A stretch of DNA of 64,000 nt from Bilabrum cf. latius (GCA_965178125.1 OZ237735.1:372001-436000); one strand, 5' to 3'. Counted from the stretch's first letter, positions 37,101-47,936 are shown. Notes: a model not told the origin generated them from the letters alone. Translations and numbers: made by a program.

Positions 37101-37548
37101 CATCCAGTACGCCTACGCCCAGAGCCGGCTCCCAAGCACCGACCGCGAGTATGCCGGCCCTCCCCCCGTGCAGCTCGTGTACAGCGCGCTCACCGTGGAC
37201 CAGCTGGCCAAGAAAGCCGATTCGGGGGGAAGGTAGTCTCGTGGGTCGTCCTCGCTGCTGGGGTATAGCAGCATACTATCCTCGAGCTCGAGCTCCGGGG
37301 GACTGCGGTCTCGCGGCCAGGGCAGGACGGGGAGCCCTGCGCCTGGTGCCTCGGCTGGGTCAGGGCGGCTGGGTGGCAGGGAGTCTCGGCTGCAGAAGCA
37401 GCTGGACGGGTTCTGGGTGCAGGCGGACACCTGCATGTTCAAGATCACCGTCCCGGCGTACTCGTCGCGAGCAATCATGAGGCGCCAGCTGGAACGGATT
37501 GTGGAGCTGTCCATGGCTGGTGGGTGGCAGATGGACGCTGACACCTGA
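16162..37548 (+). CDS. Giant HERC1/HECTD4-like HECT E3 ubiquitin ligase, ~7,128 aa in one exon
   Basis: I followed one frame across 21,387 bp with no TAA or TGA until the final stop; it holds about 60 TAG codons. The start has a good context (gcagccATGG). A SPRY domain lies at about residues 4133-4343 (FYCEFTVSHYGDGS, VVLGVGIHWESKKVFFTENG). A UBA-like segment is at 4459-4493 (NFDQLAALIIRCGGDADRAY). A UIM-like motif is near 5880 (DPELAAALAASVEGSLDD). A second UBA-like stretch is near 6010. The HECT domain covers about 6413-7128: GPYRALFSDIALEL, LLEQCPNSRDKIGDNRG, LLGLVGGMLGVAVRTS, PLVWKQIVGSRVELADI, and the C-lobe ADTCMFKITVPAYSS with catalytic Cys7091. HECT ligases accept ubiquitin on this Cys and pass it to substrates. 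SPRY plus HECT suggests HERC1 or HECTD4, but no RCC1 repeats were recognised, so the subfamily is inferred. Confidence 0.92.
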
Positions 37549-37695
37549 ATTAACCACGCGGACCAGGCCAAGGCACGTCTCGCCCAGGCCAAATCTCCCC
37601 ATGCGGCCCAGCAAGCAGTTTTGAGTAACGTGATGATTGTGTGAATATCGGAGATTTCTACTTTTTGGATCGACCCCTATATCGAGGCCATAGAA

Positions 37696-39462
37696 ATGAA
37701 TTGCGTTTACGTATCATCCGCAACTGTCGCCTGCGCAGCTGTGCTGCTTGCATCGTATCACCAGGTGCGCCACGTCATGTTCCTGCCAACGCGAGACCGG
37801 CCAATTCCGACTTTAAACTGGTCTTAGGAGGTTGACTTTTCTGCGTTTCGTTCCTCTGCCAGAAGGCCTGGGAGTATCCAAGACGTACAGTTGGTCGTGA
37901 CAGATGCGATGGAATCGGGCAAGTCGCTCAAAGTGGTTGGATCGGGCCATTCATGGACTGATCTAGCATTGCCGCTGAATCAATCAGGCATCATGATGTC
38001 CCTTGACCGACTCAATTCCATTAGATCAGTAGATAAACGAAGAATGCTAGTTTCGGTAGAGGCGGGGATGCGCGTGTCAGATTTTTATGAGGCCTTGGCG
38101 GTGGAGGGCTTGGCGCTGACCAACGTGCCATCCGTCAATGAGCAGGCTGTGGGTGGCGTAATTGCTACTGCAAGCCACGGTGCCGGGCTGTCAACGGCAT
38201 GCCTTTCCACAGCAGTCCACCAGGTCGAGTTGGTGACCACCAGACCGGGTGCACCCGTTGTGAACGTGTCCTCGCGCGATGGTGGGCTCTTTGACGCTGT
38301 GAGGGTCCACCTAGGCGCACTTGGCGTCGTAACTGCGGTGACCTTTCGGGTTGTGCCCGCGTACAGGCTCCGCACGCGAGAGGCCTTGATATCTTCGGCA
38401 AAGTTCTATGAGAGCTGGCAGCAGCCATCGGCCCAGAAAGCACGGTTCCAGCACGTCCAGCCGCACGTCCTCAAGGAGCCCAACGCCTCGTACGTGTTCT
38501 CTGGCAACGGGATGGGTGCACTTGCCACAGCACACGAATTCGCGAAATTCTGGGTCATCCCATACACAGATCACACGGTAGTGCACGCAATCGATCGAGT
38601 CCGACCCGCGCACCTCACCGGCTCTGGTCCACTGCCTTCCCCCGATGAAGAGCCGGCGCTTGCCCCCGCCGTCTCGGCCATGGAAGAACTCAACCGATAC
38701 GGTACGGAGCTGCTGAACCTCGGAGGCCCAGGTCAGCCCCTGCAGCCCCAGATCAACGAAGTCGCGGCGCAGCTGGGCTTTGCCGTTCCCCGAGACAGGG
38801 AGGGCCGCAGCGACAGGCTGCAGGTTATCCAGGCGCGCGTGCCCTACCACACAGAAACCGAGTACTCGGTGCCGGCGAGGTTCGCGGGGCGCGCCATGAT
38901 GGAGTTCACCAGTGCATCCACCCAGCTGGGCACCAGGAGCGGGTTTGTGCACGAGCTGAGGTTCGTAGCTTCAGACCACATCCCGATCTCACCGGACTAC
39001 TCTGCCAGTTTTGCGGCCGCTCTCGACAGGGAGGTGCTAGCGGCAGTAGGTGACGGGGAGGGCGGGGATCCAGAGGCGCTGCGGGCTGCTTGGGCGAAGG
39101 TCGACGAGCAAGGCGCGCTTGCGGTGCAGCACGTGCCCGGCCTTTGGGAGGCGCTGGCCGGAGACTTGTCCATGCACGCCGGTTTGCTGGCGGCCAACAA
39201 GCCTAGGCTGCATGTAACCCTCGGTCTGTTCGGGGCCTCTGACGCGCAGAAAAAGGAGTACTTTGGGCTGTTCGAGGAGATTTGCCGCAAGTACGAGGGC
39301 AGGCCGCACTGGGCGAAGCACTTCTACCGGACGGCTCGCACAGGTCTCGAGAAGCAGTGGCAGACCGGGGAGGGAATTCAAGGGCTTCGTGAGGCGGTCG
39401 CATCGCTGGATCCTGCGGGTGTGTTTTTGAACCGATGGCTGCTCGATCGCCTGTGGAATTGA
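37696..39462 (+). CDS. FAD-dependent sugar-1,4-lactone oxidase (gulono/arabinono/galactono-lactone oxidase family)
   Basis: 588 residues, stop TGA, one TAG (codon 44, in LNWSQEVDF) read as Gln. ATG 37696 gives a hydrophobic N-terminus (residues about 4-20) that could be a signal anchor. The FAD-binding PCMH domain follows: SLKVVGSGHSWTDLALPL, where His85 is at the usual site of covalent FAD attachment, then NVPSVNEQAVGGVIATASHG. The C-terminal ALO domain carries the HWAK motif (His538) near the end, in GRPHWAKHFYRT. Enzymes of this family make ascorbate or erythroascorbate from an aldono-1,4-lactone. Whether the substrate is gulono-, galactono- or arabinono-lactone cannot be told from the sequence. 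The gene follows the giant HECT gene by 147 bp, and the retrotransposon begins 129 bp after its stop. Confidence 0.9.
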
Positions 39463-39591
39463 TGTTTGTTCGTGTCTGCGTCGGCTATTTCGATGGTAGA
39501 TACGATTCCCAAGAATCTTTTCACAGTCCTCGGCGCAAGTCTGTTGTGACAGTGTTGTCAGGCAGTCCATGTCGACACGTGTCACACCACG

Positions 39592-39747
39592 ATGATTCAA
39601 TGGCACCCCTACTGACGAATACAGAGCATCCATGTACAGTGATGTTTGGGCCGATAGTGGTATACTGATCGGATCAATTCCGAGTACGAGCTGAGCGAGA
39701 CCAGCGCTCTCACTTAGGGGAATTCAGAAGAAGATAAAGGAAATAAT
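39592..39747 (+). repeat. Split direct repeat A1 (left end of the retrotransposon)
   Basis: 156 bp, starting ATGATTCAATGGCACCCCTA and ending GAAGATAAAGGAAATAAT. The same sequence recurs as A2 at 46117-46272. The ATG of ORF1 overlaps its last two bases (39746). Confidence 0.93.
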
Positions 39748-42128
39748 GCTCAGCCAGCAGAGTGCGCAATGGAAGCAAAGCCGGGCGATCGTGGCGCGAA
39801 TGACCACTCGTATGGCCCCAACGGTGAGGCGGAGGGTGAACGCTGTGGGTGGCGTTTTCGATGTGTTTCAAGGTATGGCTGTTGAACACATGTCGAGCTT
39901 CTCGGAGCCTGTCGTACGCGAGGCTGTGAACATGCTAAACAAAGAAGGGGCAGATGCGCAGCGGGCTCTGTTGGGCAGCTGCGTACGCGGCCACACGCCG
40001 GTCGCTTCCCTGGGCGCAGGGGCTGCCGTTATGGGCGTGTTCAAACCGACCACGACGCCAGACGTGGAATCGGGCCTGCGTGGCGCTCTGGAAGCGGCAG
40101 CAGGGTTCTCAAAGGACGATCTGATGCCCGAGGACCATGGTGAGCTCTGGAAATGCCTGCAGCAACCACTACAGAGTGGTGTAACGCCACAGCAGGCAGC
40201 GTGGGCAGCACGTGCGGCCCTGTTCGGCTATGCCCGGGTGGCACCGTGGACGATCCCCTTCCTCGACGAAATGTTCGATGCTCTGTTGCCCAACATGCTG
40301 ATCCATGCGATGCCGAAGCCGACATGCAGCAGTTCGTCGGCGAGCGCGGCGACGGGTGGAAATTCAGGCCAAGATGCGACGGGCAGCAATGGGGTGCCCC
40401 CACTCTGGGGAGCACCGGTGATCCCGGTACCATCCGGGGCATCAACAACAGCACCATTCACGGGGTCAAGGACTGAACGTGTAGCCGGGGGGCCGATGGG
40501 AGCGCACTCACTGGGCCGGGGCATCATGGACGGTGGCGGGTTTGGGTGGAAACTGCCTGCCCCAAGCGGGGGGGCCGGTGCAGGGGCGACTGCTACCTCA
40601 GGCCATCCGCCGAGCGAGCTGGGCCTCTTTGATTTTGGGGGCGGATTCAGCCGTGGTGGAGTGACTGCGGCCGATGCTGGGGCGGGTGGCAAACCAGCGG
40701 GAGGTCCAACGGCAAGCCGCGGCGCCAGCGCGGTGTTTGGGGCGCAGGCGTCGATGGGCACCATCTCGGGCGCAACGCTGGGAAAAAGGGGGAGAGCGGA
40801 AGAGGTGGGGGAAGCACAAGCTCCCTGGGAGGCCATTGTGGCGGATTCGGAACGTCGCACCAAGGCGGCAAGGCGCGAGCAAGAGGTCGAGGGAGCATCC
40901 GCGGGAGCAGGAGAGGCGACCGCGAGTGACGCGATCGACAAGCGAATTCAACAGGCGGTTGCGGCCATGGCATCGGGTGAGCCCAATGGTACGTTGTAGT
41001 TGCTCCGTGCCCTTGCGCTTGAGTTAAATGCCCGGCCCGAGCACTCCACCCAGGCGATTAAGTCGTCAGCCGGCGCCTGCAAGAAGTCACCATACCAGGG
41101 CCAGGTCGGAGCAGACGATGGAGACGGCGCCAAGGAAGTGCATAATTCCATTCCCACGGCGAAGGGAGTTGACTCTTTGTTCTACGACACCGTACGGTCT
41201 TAGGAGGTGCTTCAATTTAGGGACAGTGCACGGTATTTGGCCGAACTCGGGGAGGAAGGCGAGAGAGCTAAGGACTTGGCCTCAGTGGCGCTGACGAGTG
41301 CGGACAAGGCAAAGATTTCGTTACTTCGGATTGAACGCCCCGCGCAGATAATGTTCGCTTCTATGGCGAGTGCGGCTGGTTTTCGCCGGGAGTCAGGATC
41401 TGGCCGCAGCTTTCATGTGGCACCGGTGCTGGAGGAGGCGGGTGATTTGCTCATGCCGGACGGGATCAGGCAATTTGCGAGTAAGTGCGGGTAGCACGTG
41501 TTGTCGGGAGTGGCAGAACTGGAACAAGGCAACATTTTTCGATTACCCACGATATTGACCAGATCGGTGTGTGGGGCGCTCGAGTGGGTCGTGGCAGGGA
41601 GCACGTCGTTGCTGAAGGTGGTTATCAAACTTGCGACACTGCTGCACCAGGATAAGCATGCGGAAGCCAGGGCAGTAATGAGCAAGCTTCACGAGGCGTT
41701 GGAGATTGCAGTGCGAAGAATGTTTTTGGGTTTAGGGATGGTCCTTCATGCGGCAGCAGTCCGCACGGCAGGTGGAGGCAACGGGGACACAGCCAATACG
41801 GGTCAGCATTTCGTGTTAGCAACTGCTCTGCGCATGATTTTGATACATAGGGTGGCACCAGTGGGGAGAATGGATACTCCTGCGGTGCTTCGACTGTGGT
41901 AGTTGCGGAGCGAGAACGAGACCCCGCTGCGGATGACGCAGACTCAGGTGGGGCCCACGTGGGAATTACTGGGACTGAATCCGGCAGGCAACCATAGCGC
42001 TATGGCGTGGGAGGATGTGACAGCCGCGATAGACAAGTCAGCATTGGAGCGAGCAAAGCGGGTGGCAAAGGCGCATGGGGCCGCAGCTGGAGGAGCGGGG
42101 GCAGCGGCAAAACGGTAGTCAGCGAAGG

Positions 42129-42162
<34 letters not shown>

Positions 42163-42292
42163 CGCGAGTGCGGGTGGACAAGAGTCGCAGCAGGAGTCAG
42201 AGCGCCACAAAGGGACGACATCGGGGCCCAAAAAGTAGGCGGAGCCCCGTACCTCCCCAAGACGAAGTGGCCGACTAGCGGGGAATGGGTGA
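39746..42292 (+). CDS. Retrotransposon ORF1, Gag-like protein
   Basis: 848 residues, TGA stop, with several TAG codons read as Gln. It starts at the edge of repeat A1. The first 200 residues contain a helical region (WKCLQQPLQSGVTPQQAAWA). A long Gly/Ala/Ser-rich segment follows, then a second helical block (LLKVVIKLATLLHQDKHAEA) similar in style to the capsid-like ORF1 of DIRS/PAT elements. Near the end there is a pure AGC run (42131-42160) giving polyserine, then a basic tail (TSPRRSGRLAG). No zinc knuckle was seen. Assignment as Gag rests on position before the polymerase ORF and on this composition. Its stop overlaps the start of ORF2. Confidence 0.7.
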
Positions 42293-44684
42293 CGCGGCCC
42301 GAGCCAGGGGAAGGGCTGCAGTAGTGTAGGCATGTGCACTATCTTCGGAAGCAGCGCAAAAAATCCTGGCTCAGCAGAAGACTCCGACCCTACAGCGTGG
42401 TGAGCCGAGCCTGCGGACACTGGATGGGCGGTGCATTGTGACGGACATCATGGAACACGCGGACGAATTGTTGGACTAGGTTGCATCTGCAGGCCCCTCG
42501 AGACGATGGCACGAGGTGCAGATGGAAGCAGCCGGCTATTCTGTGGATAATGACGGTGATGCGGGAGCGGGGATGACTGGGGATGCACCGTCAGCATTGG
42601 GTGCGGACGGGATGTGGTAGGCTTGGGCACGATGCCTGGCAAAGCGGGACAAGATTGACTTGCGGTCATTCCCACCGGGCTAGGCACCATCATCTGCTTT
42701 GGACGTCTGGTATGGAACGTTGTCACACGGGGAGCGTAGGGGCGAACTGCAGCAGGGGGAGCGATGGGCAGCACGCTAGCCGTGTACGCTGTCACCTCGT
42801 GGAGCATGGCAGGCACATTTGGCTCGTTGTCGACGCTGCGGGGCGCGGGGCGCAGTGGAGCCCGATTGTGTAGCGGGCCGGGGGTTTGTTGGACTGGCAC
42901 GACATGGGCTTCGGGCGGAGGCAGTCTTGAAGGTGTTGGGGGCGCAGCCGGTACGGGCTGACCCGAAGGACTTGCCGGCGGACGAGGAGGATGTAGTCCC
43001 GTTCGTGGAAGCAGCAGCGAGTGCAGGCAAGATTCGACCGGTGGAGGGCGCCGCGGTCTAGGTGACGCCTATGTTCGTTGCCAAGAGGACCGCAATCGAG
43101 GTACAGCAGCGGGAGGGTCAGACACCACGCTTGGTGCAGCGGGAGGACACGACTGGCAAGCAGCGCCTAGTCACGGATATGAAGCGCTCGGGCGCGAATG
43201 AGGCATTCCTTGACTTGCGTTTTCGGTATGGTGATTTTGCTCGGCATTTAGCAGAGCGAGTGGGACGTGACAGGCACGAATGGGGGGCAGCCTTCGATTT
43301 CAAGGCGGCATATCATAGTATAGCGCTGGCACCGGGGCTGCAGCGATGGATGGCAGTTCGCGGAGTGGGTGGCAGCATGTTTTAGTTTGTGGTCTTGTCG
43401 TTTGGTTGCAGAATGGGCTGTTTTGTCGCATCAGTAGTGTTGGCAGAGTGTCTAGCGGGGGTGCGACTGCGCACCGCACATTGGGCTTTTGGGTACATTG
43501 ATGATGGCTTTCTGTCAGCACGTACGGAGGCCCGCACTATGTAGTTGTTGTGGTGTGCCGTGCTTGTAGCGCGGGGGATTGGCATGAGGATATAGCCTAG
43601 CAAACTTACCTTTCCAACATAGGTGATTGAGTTCCTTGGGCTAAAGATTACCCTGGGAGCCCACTTGAAGGTGACACTGCGCTCGGATCGATGGCCACGG
43701 ATCCACGCAGTGCTGAGGACCGTTGAGCGAATGCGAGCTTTCAACATGCTAGCAACGAGTGCGCTGGCGGTCAAGGCTGTGGAGAAACTGGCAGGACAGT
43801 TGGGCGCGGCTGCGGCAGTAATCCCCCACGCTTCGCAGCACGTGTTTGCGATATACTAGGCGGCTGCAAAGGCTCGCAAAGGTGGTAGGCACATCTGGAC
43901 GGCAGAGTTCAACGAGGAATTTGAGTGGTGGCTGACATGTAGGGACCGCGGTATCTTGACAGCGGCAGCAGCTGCACCGATATACCCGTTGCCGGAGGGG
44001 AGAGCATCCGTGTTTTGTGCTGACGCGTCAGCCCATGGACTGGGTGCAATGTGGCGCCGAGGCAATGGTGATTCTGGCTTGATGCAAATGGGTTTCCACG
44101 AGGACATGCAGTTACTATCCAGTACGGCACGCGAACTAGCATCACTACGAGCTTTTTTGTCAGGACCAGGCTAGTTGGCGAGGAGCCAGACTTGCCCAGA
44201 GGCGCTCTTCGTGCTGTCAGACAATCAAGCCCTGCCAAATTTGCTGCGGAAGGGCGGCTCGATGAAGGCTGGGTAGCGAGATGAGCTGCGAGAGATTGGA
44301 AGGCTGGCTGAGAACTTGGGATACGTGATCTTCCCCGTGTGGTAGAGGCGAAGTACACCGATCATGGTGGCATGCGATAGATTGAGCAGGGTGGAGGACG
44401 GTGCTGGTCAACTGGTGTAGACGGCGGGGCAGCGCGTGGGCAAAACGGGGTTTGTCTCGGCGGCAAGGGCGACATCTGACTCAACTTTTCATGCACCATT
44501 TCATCTTCGCAGGACCATTTGGGGAGCTGATCCCAGTGACTGGACGAGCAGGCTCAAGTGCTGCGGCACAACGGCGAGCAGCGGTGGCGGCGACTAGGAC
44601 CCTGATGCTGTAGGAGAGTCAGCAGCTCGGCAAGGGAGCTCTGGACGCGCGCAGGCGGAATCTGACCATGCAGGCGGAACTTGA
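42285..44684 (+). CDS. Retrotransposon ORF2, reverse transcriptase-RNase H
   Basis: 799 residues, TGA stop; the ATG overlaps the end of ORF1 in the string ATGGGTGA. The RT core reads AAFDFKAAYHSIALAPGLQR, MFQFVVLSFGCRMG, FGYIDDGFLS (YIDD at residues 404-407), then KLTFPTQVIEFLGLKI. The Gln of MFQF (TAG at 43383-43385) and of PTQ (TAG at 43620-43622) are conserved in DIRS-type polymerases, so these TAGs support the code change. RNase H follows, with FCADASAHGLGAMW (Asp580), SSTARELASLRAFL and VLSDNQAL supplying the acidic residues. The extension upstream of the RT resembles the linker found before RT in PAT elements. Function: copies element RNA into DNA and removes the RNA strand. Confidence 0.92.
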
Positions 44685-45729
44685 GGTCGGGGATCCGGTG
44701 GAGGCCATGTGGGCTTTGCTGACGGAGTAGTGCGCCGCCGGGTTGAAGTATGCCACAGTGTTGCGATTGTTCCAAGCGCAAACGGCGTGGTTCAGGTCAG
44801 CGGAGTTCCCGCGTACCCCACTCGCAGACGTGGAGTACAGGCAGGTCAAACTGGCCCTGCTCGGCTACAAGCGTAGATGTGCCGGGGCGACGGATCCGGA
44901 CGCGGTACGTGCCCTACGTGTCCTGGTGGACAACCCTGTAACGTTGCGAGCACTAGTGATGATGGCCTGGTAGCTGCAGGCAGAGTGGGATTCGATGTGG
45001 CAAGGCCCAGCTGCGCTGGCCCGTGCGGACTACAACTCAACACCAGCGGTTCTCGATACATTTATGTGCTGCTATGTGGGGACATTCTGTGGCTTGGCCC
45101 GGTGGCCAGATCTGGTGCATCTGGCAATAGGGGAGATAGAGTGGACTGCAGCGTCTGATGACAACGAGGTTGTTCCCGTGGCCCTGATTGGGTGGCAGCG
45201 GTACAAGTCGCGGGTGCTCGGCGGCAACCCCGAGCAGCGCCCGCCAGCGGTCATTCCATGCTTGCCGGATGGATTCGAGGAGTTGTGCCCGTATCGGTGG
45301 CTGAAGTGGTGGGTATCAGTTCGGTAGCCAACACAAGGGCAGCGCGGGGAAGTATTCGCCTCTCGAACACGGGCTGCGCACAGTGCCACGCTGCAGTGGA
45401 TAACAGCGCAAGGGATTCCTGTGCACCGCAAGGGGGAGGGTGTGTACGCCTTCAAGAGTGCGGGAGTGTCAGCATTGCGCCAGACGGACCCAACCAAGGA
45501 CGAGAAGTACGTGCACGGCCAGGCTGGGTGGTCTCTGCCCAACATGCCAGCGGTGTATGATCGTTACTCATTGATGGAAGCGGCAAGGGTTACGAGGAGT
45601 GGGATTCTTCGGGCTATGGTGGGAGCTGGCTTCATCCCAGAACTTCTGAAGATTTGGGAATCCCAACGCAGGGAGCTTCACCGGAGCCCAGTGAGCAGTG
45701 GTGGGGGTGAACGGGATTCAGGGCTCTAA
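44491..45729 (+). CDS. Retrotransposon ORF3, tyrosine recombinase
   Basis: 412 residues, ending in TAA, overlapping the 3' part of ORF2 in another frame. In-frame TAGs are read as Gln. An N-terminal helical domain (KYATVLRLFQAQTAWFRS) precedes the catalytic domain. Box A is FCGLARWPDLVHLAI (Arg204). The distal part has KYVHGQAGW (His342) and VYDRYS (Tyr356 or Tyr359 as nucleophile). These fit the R-H-Y layout of DIRS-type recombinases, which insert a circular DNA intermediate without making a target duplication. The HxxR motif is degenerate compared with phage integrases, so the exact assignment of the second Arg is uncertain. The frame could start further upstream, as it is open to 44401. 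Confidence 0.82.
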
Positions 45730-45737
45730 CTGGGCCA

Positions 45738-46118
45738 GTGGGTGTTCCTTGCGGCGTTCGATGGGCGAACAGCCAAAAGGGGGGCCCAGTGTAGATCCCG
45801 TGGCCAGTGGCAGGTAGTCCCCATAGCGGCTTGAAAGGTCCGTGCCGCCTGCCCAGTGCCCGGGGAAGCACCAGCCAAAACCAAAGCGCCACGGAAGGAG
45901 GAGATTACGAGGAGCAGGTACTAGGTACGAGAGTGGAAGCTGAGGGCAGGACAAAGCGGCCAGCCGGGCCTAGGCGGCACGGAGACGGCCGTGCTAGCGA
46001 CAGACGAGTGGGCGACGGTGGGTAGCGGCGCACGAGTGGCGCGTGGCGGGAGAGGGAGAGTGCTGGGGGAGCGAAGCATTGAGCGGTTGATCGACAGATC
46101 CACATTACCAACCATCAT
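45738..46118 (+). repeat. Split direct repeat B1 (internal)
   Basis: 381 bp, starting GTGGGTGTTCCTTGCGGCG and ending ACATTACCAACCATCAT, nine bases after the ORF3 stop. The same sequence recurs as B2 at 47556-47936. It abuts A2, sharing the 2-bp AT core. Confidence 0.93.
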
Positions 46119-46272
46119 GATTCAATGGCACCCCTACTGACGAATACAGAGCATCCATGTACAGTGATGTTTGGGCCGATAGTGGTATACTGATCGGATC
46201 AATTCCGAGTACGAGCTGAGCGAGACCAGCGCTCTCACTTAGGGGAATTCAGAAGAAGATAAAGGAAATAAT
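46117..46272 (+). repeat. Split direct repeat A2 (internal)
   Basis: 156 bp matching A1. The B1-A2 junction reads ACCATC-AT-GATTC and should equal the junction of the circular DNA intermediate. Confidence 0.93.
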
Positions 46273-47555
46273 TTTTACTTTTATAGAATTGTTTCTTGTC
46301 TTGTTGGCCCCATTTCCTTCGGATATGGATGGGGCGGCATCGCGGCGGAGGCCGGGAGGTGAGGGGGGACCAGTAGTTGGCGGACAACAGAGGGGCTTAC
46401 AGCTGAAGGGAGGGGTGCCAGGCGGATAAGGTTTACTCAGCGAGACAGGGCGTCTTAGGGGCGGGTAAGTGTGTGTGTGTCACTGCTGCCCGGTAGTGTG
46501 TGTAATATTCTCTTGGGAGGGGGGCGGAGGCAGACCGCTCCTCCTCCCTCCGCACTCAGTACCAGCATGAACCAGCCCTCTTTTCTGTTCATGTGGACCC
46601 CCTGACAACGGGGGGACCACGTGGCACCCACGCAGGATGGCGGCGCAGATTCGGAGGGTACCAACACTCATACCTAGCTACCAACATTTAAGCGTTGCGG
46701 AGGGCAACGGAACGGGGCCAGGGAAGCTGCGTGCGTCTAGCCATCTAGAACACGTGGACGAACTGGTGGTGGCCTTTGCCACCATCCCATTTCACCAACC
46801 AGATGAGGCTCCGTGGTCGCATCTGGTGCCGATGGCCACTGTTAGCAGGACCGTTGGTGGGTGGCTTGGGGGGCCAGGGACTTGGCTGAGTCAAGTAGGC
46901 GTGGGAGTAGGGGTGGGTGCGGTCAGTATGAGGTCCGTGCCTCATGTTGATCGCTGTAAATCCGGCTATAGGTCGGAAGCAACCCACCCTCCCGGTTGCA
47001 ACAGTGGGGACGGGTGTGAGGTGGCCACGCGTGAGGTGGTCATGAGACTGGGAGCAGAGGTGTGGTCCGTGCCGTAAAATCCCCCATGTGGAGCACCTCT
47101 GTTTTTCTGGAAGCACAAAGAACCGCGTTGCGGGCCCAGGAAACTTCTGTCCTTTGGATGGCTCCGTGGCCGAAGGGGGACAGAGTGACCTGCACAGCCG
47201 AGAGGAGAGCCTGAATCTCGGATCGACCCTGGGACAGTCGCACCGGCGACACCCACCGAGAGAGCGAGGCGAGATCCTGCACAGCGTACGCTGCAGTGGA
47301 GGACCACTGTGGTGCTGCAAGAGGCACGGCAACGTGCGGACAGCAGCCGGACCCCGTATCCTCACAGAGGGTAAGGCAATGGGAGCCTGAATAGGAGCGG
47401 ACCGGGTGACGACTGTGCTGGGGCTGCGGTGAGCATACAGGACCGTGTCGAGCGTGGTGGGCTGGGCGGGATGTGCGAGCGGTGATGCCCTAACTCGATC
47501 GAGTTCAAGATTTTTTCTTCTTTTTGCGTGGTGGCGTCCCCTAGGTCGGGGCGGC
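46273..47555. other. Spacer between A2 and B2 of the retrotransposon
   Basis: About 1.28 kb with no recognised domain. It starts with a T-rich stretch, has a short GT run near 46470, and an imperfect hairpin at 46593-46620 (GTGG-A-CCCCC paired with GGGGG-A-CCAC). One plus-strand frame (46637-47077, ATG to TAA, 146 codons) is open but has no clear protein features. Similar spacers in PAT-type elements are used in forming the circular intermediate. Confidence 0.5.
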
Positions 47556-47936
47556 GTGGGTGTTCCTTGCGGCGTTCGATGGGCGAACAGCCAAAAGGGG
47601 GGCCCAGTGTAGATCCCGTGGCCAGTGGCAGGTAGTCCCCATAGCGGCTTGAAAGGTCCGTGCCGCCTGCCCAGTGCCCGGGGAAGCACCAGCCAAAACC
47701 AAAGCGCCACGGAAGGAGGAGATTACGAGGAGCAGGTACTAGGTACGAGAGTGGAAGCTGAGGGCAGGACAAAGCGGCCAGCCGGGCCTAGGCGGCACGG
47801 AGACGGCCGTGCTAGCGACAGACGAGTGGGCGACGGTGGGTAGCGGCGCACGAGTGGCGCGTGGCGGGAGAGGGAGAGTGCTGGGGGAGCGAAGCATTGA
47901 GCGGTTGATCGACAGATCCACATTACCAACCATCAT
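47556..47936 (+). repeat. Split direct repeat B2 (right end of the retrotransposon)
   Basis: 381 bp matching B1. The host sequence resumes with CATAGGGAGACC, 105 bp before the ATG of the SLC33A1-like gene. Confidence 0.93.

Larger units (their letters stand above)
39592..47936 (+). mobile_element. DIRS-order (PAT/Ngaro-type) tyrosine-recombinase retrotransposon with split direct repeats
   Basis: Element of about 8.3 kb. Its ends and interior form the pattern A1 (39592-39747), ORFs, B1 (45738-46118), A2 (46117-46272), spacer, B2 (47556-47936). A1 matches A2 and B1 matches B2 in every part I compared. This split-direct-repeat arrangement is known for PAT, Kangaroo and Ngaro elements. It encodes a Gag-like protein, a reverse transcriptase with RNase H, and a tyrosine recombinase, and no DDE integrase. 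All three ORFs use TAG as Gln and are otherwise open. There is no target-site duplication. The flanks fit a crossover at a 2-bp AT core shared by the target and the circle junction. Intact ORFs and matching repeats imply recent insertion. Confidence 0.9.

Noticed and set aside
46736-46775. Similarity between the spacer segment EHVDELV and the ORF2 segment EHADELL
   Set aside because: Short and weak; not enough to claim a duplicated fragment.
46745-47710. A 321-codon minus-strand frame in the retrotransposon spacer and B2
   Set aside because: Pro/Arg/His-rich composition without protein features, and part of it lies within the B repeat, where the same frame in B1 does not continue.
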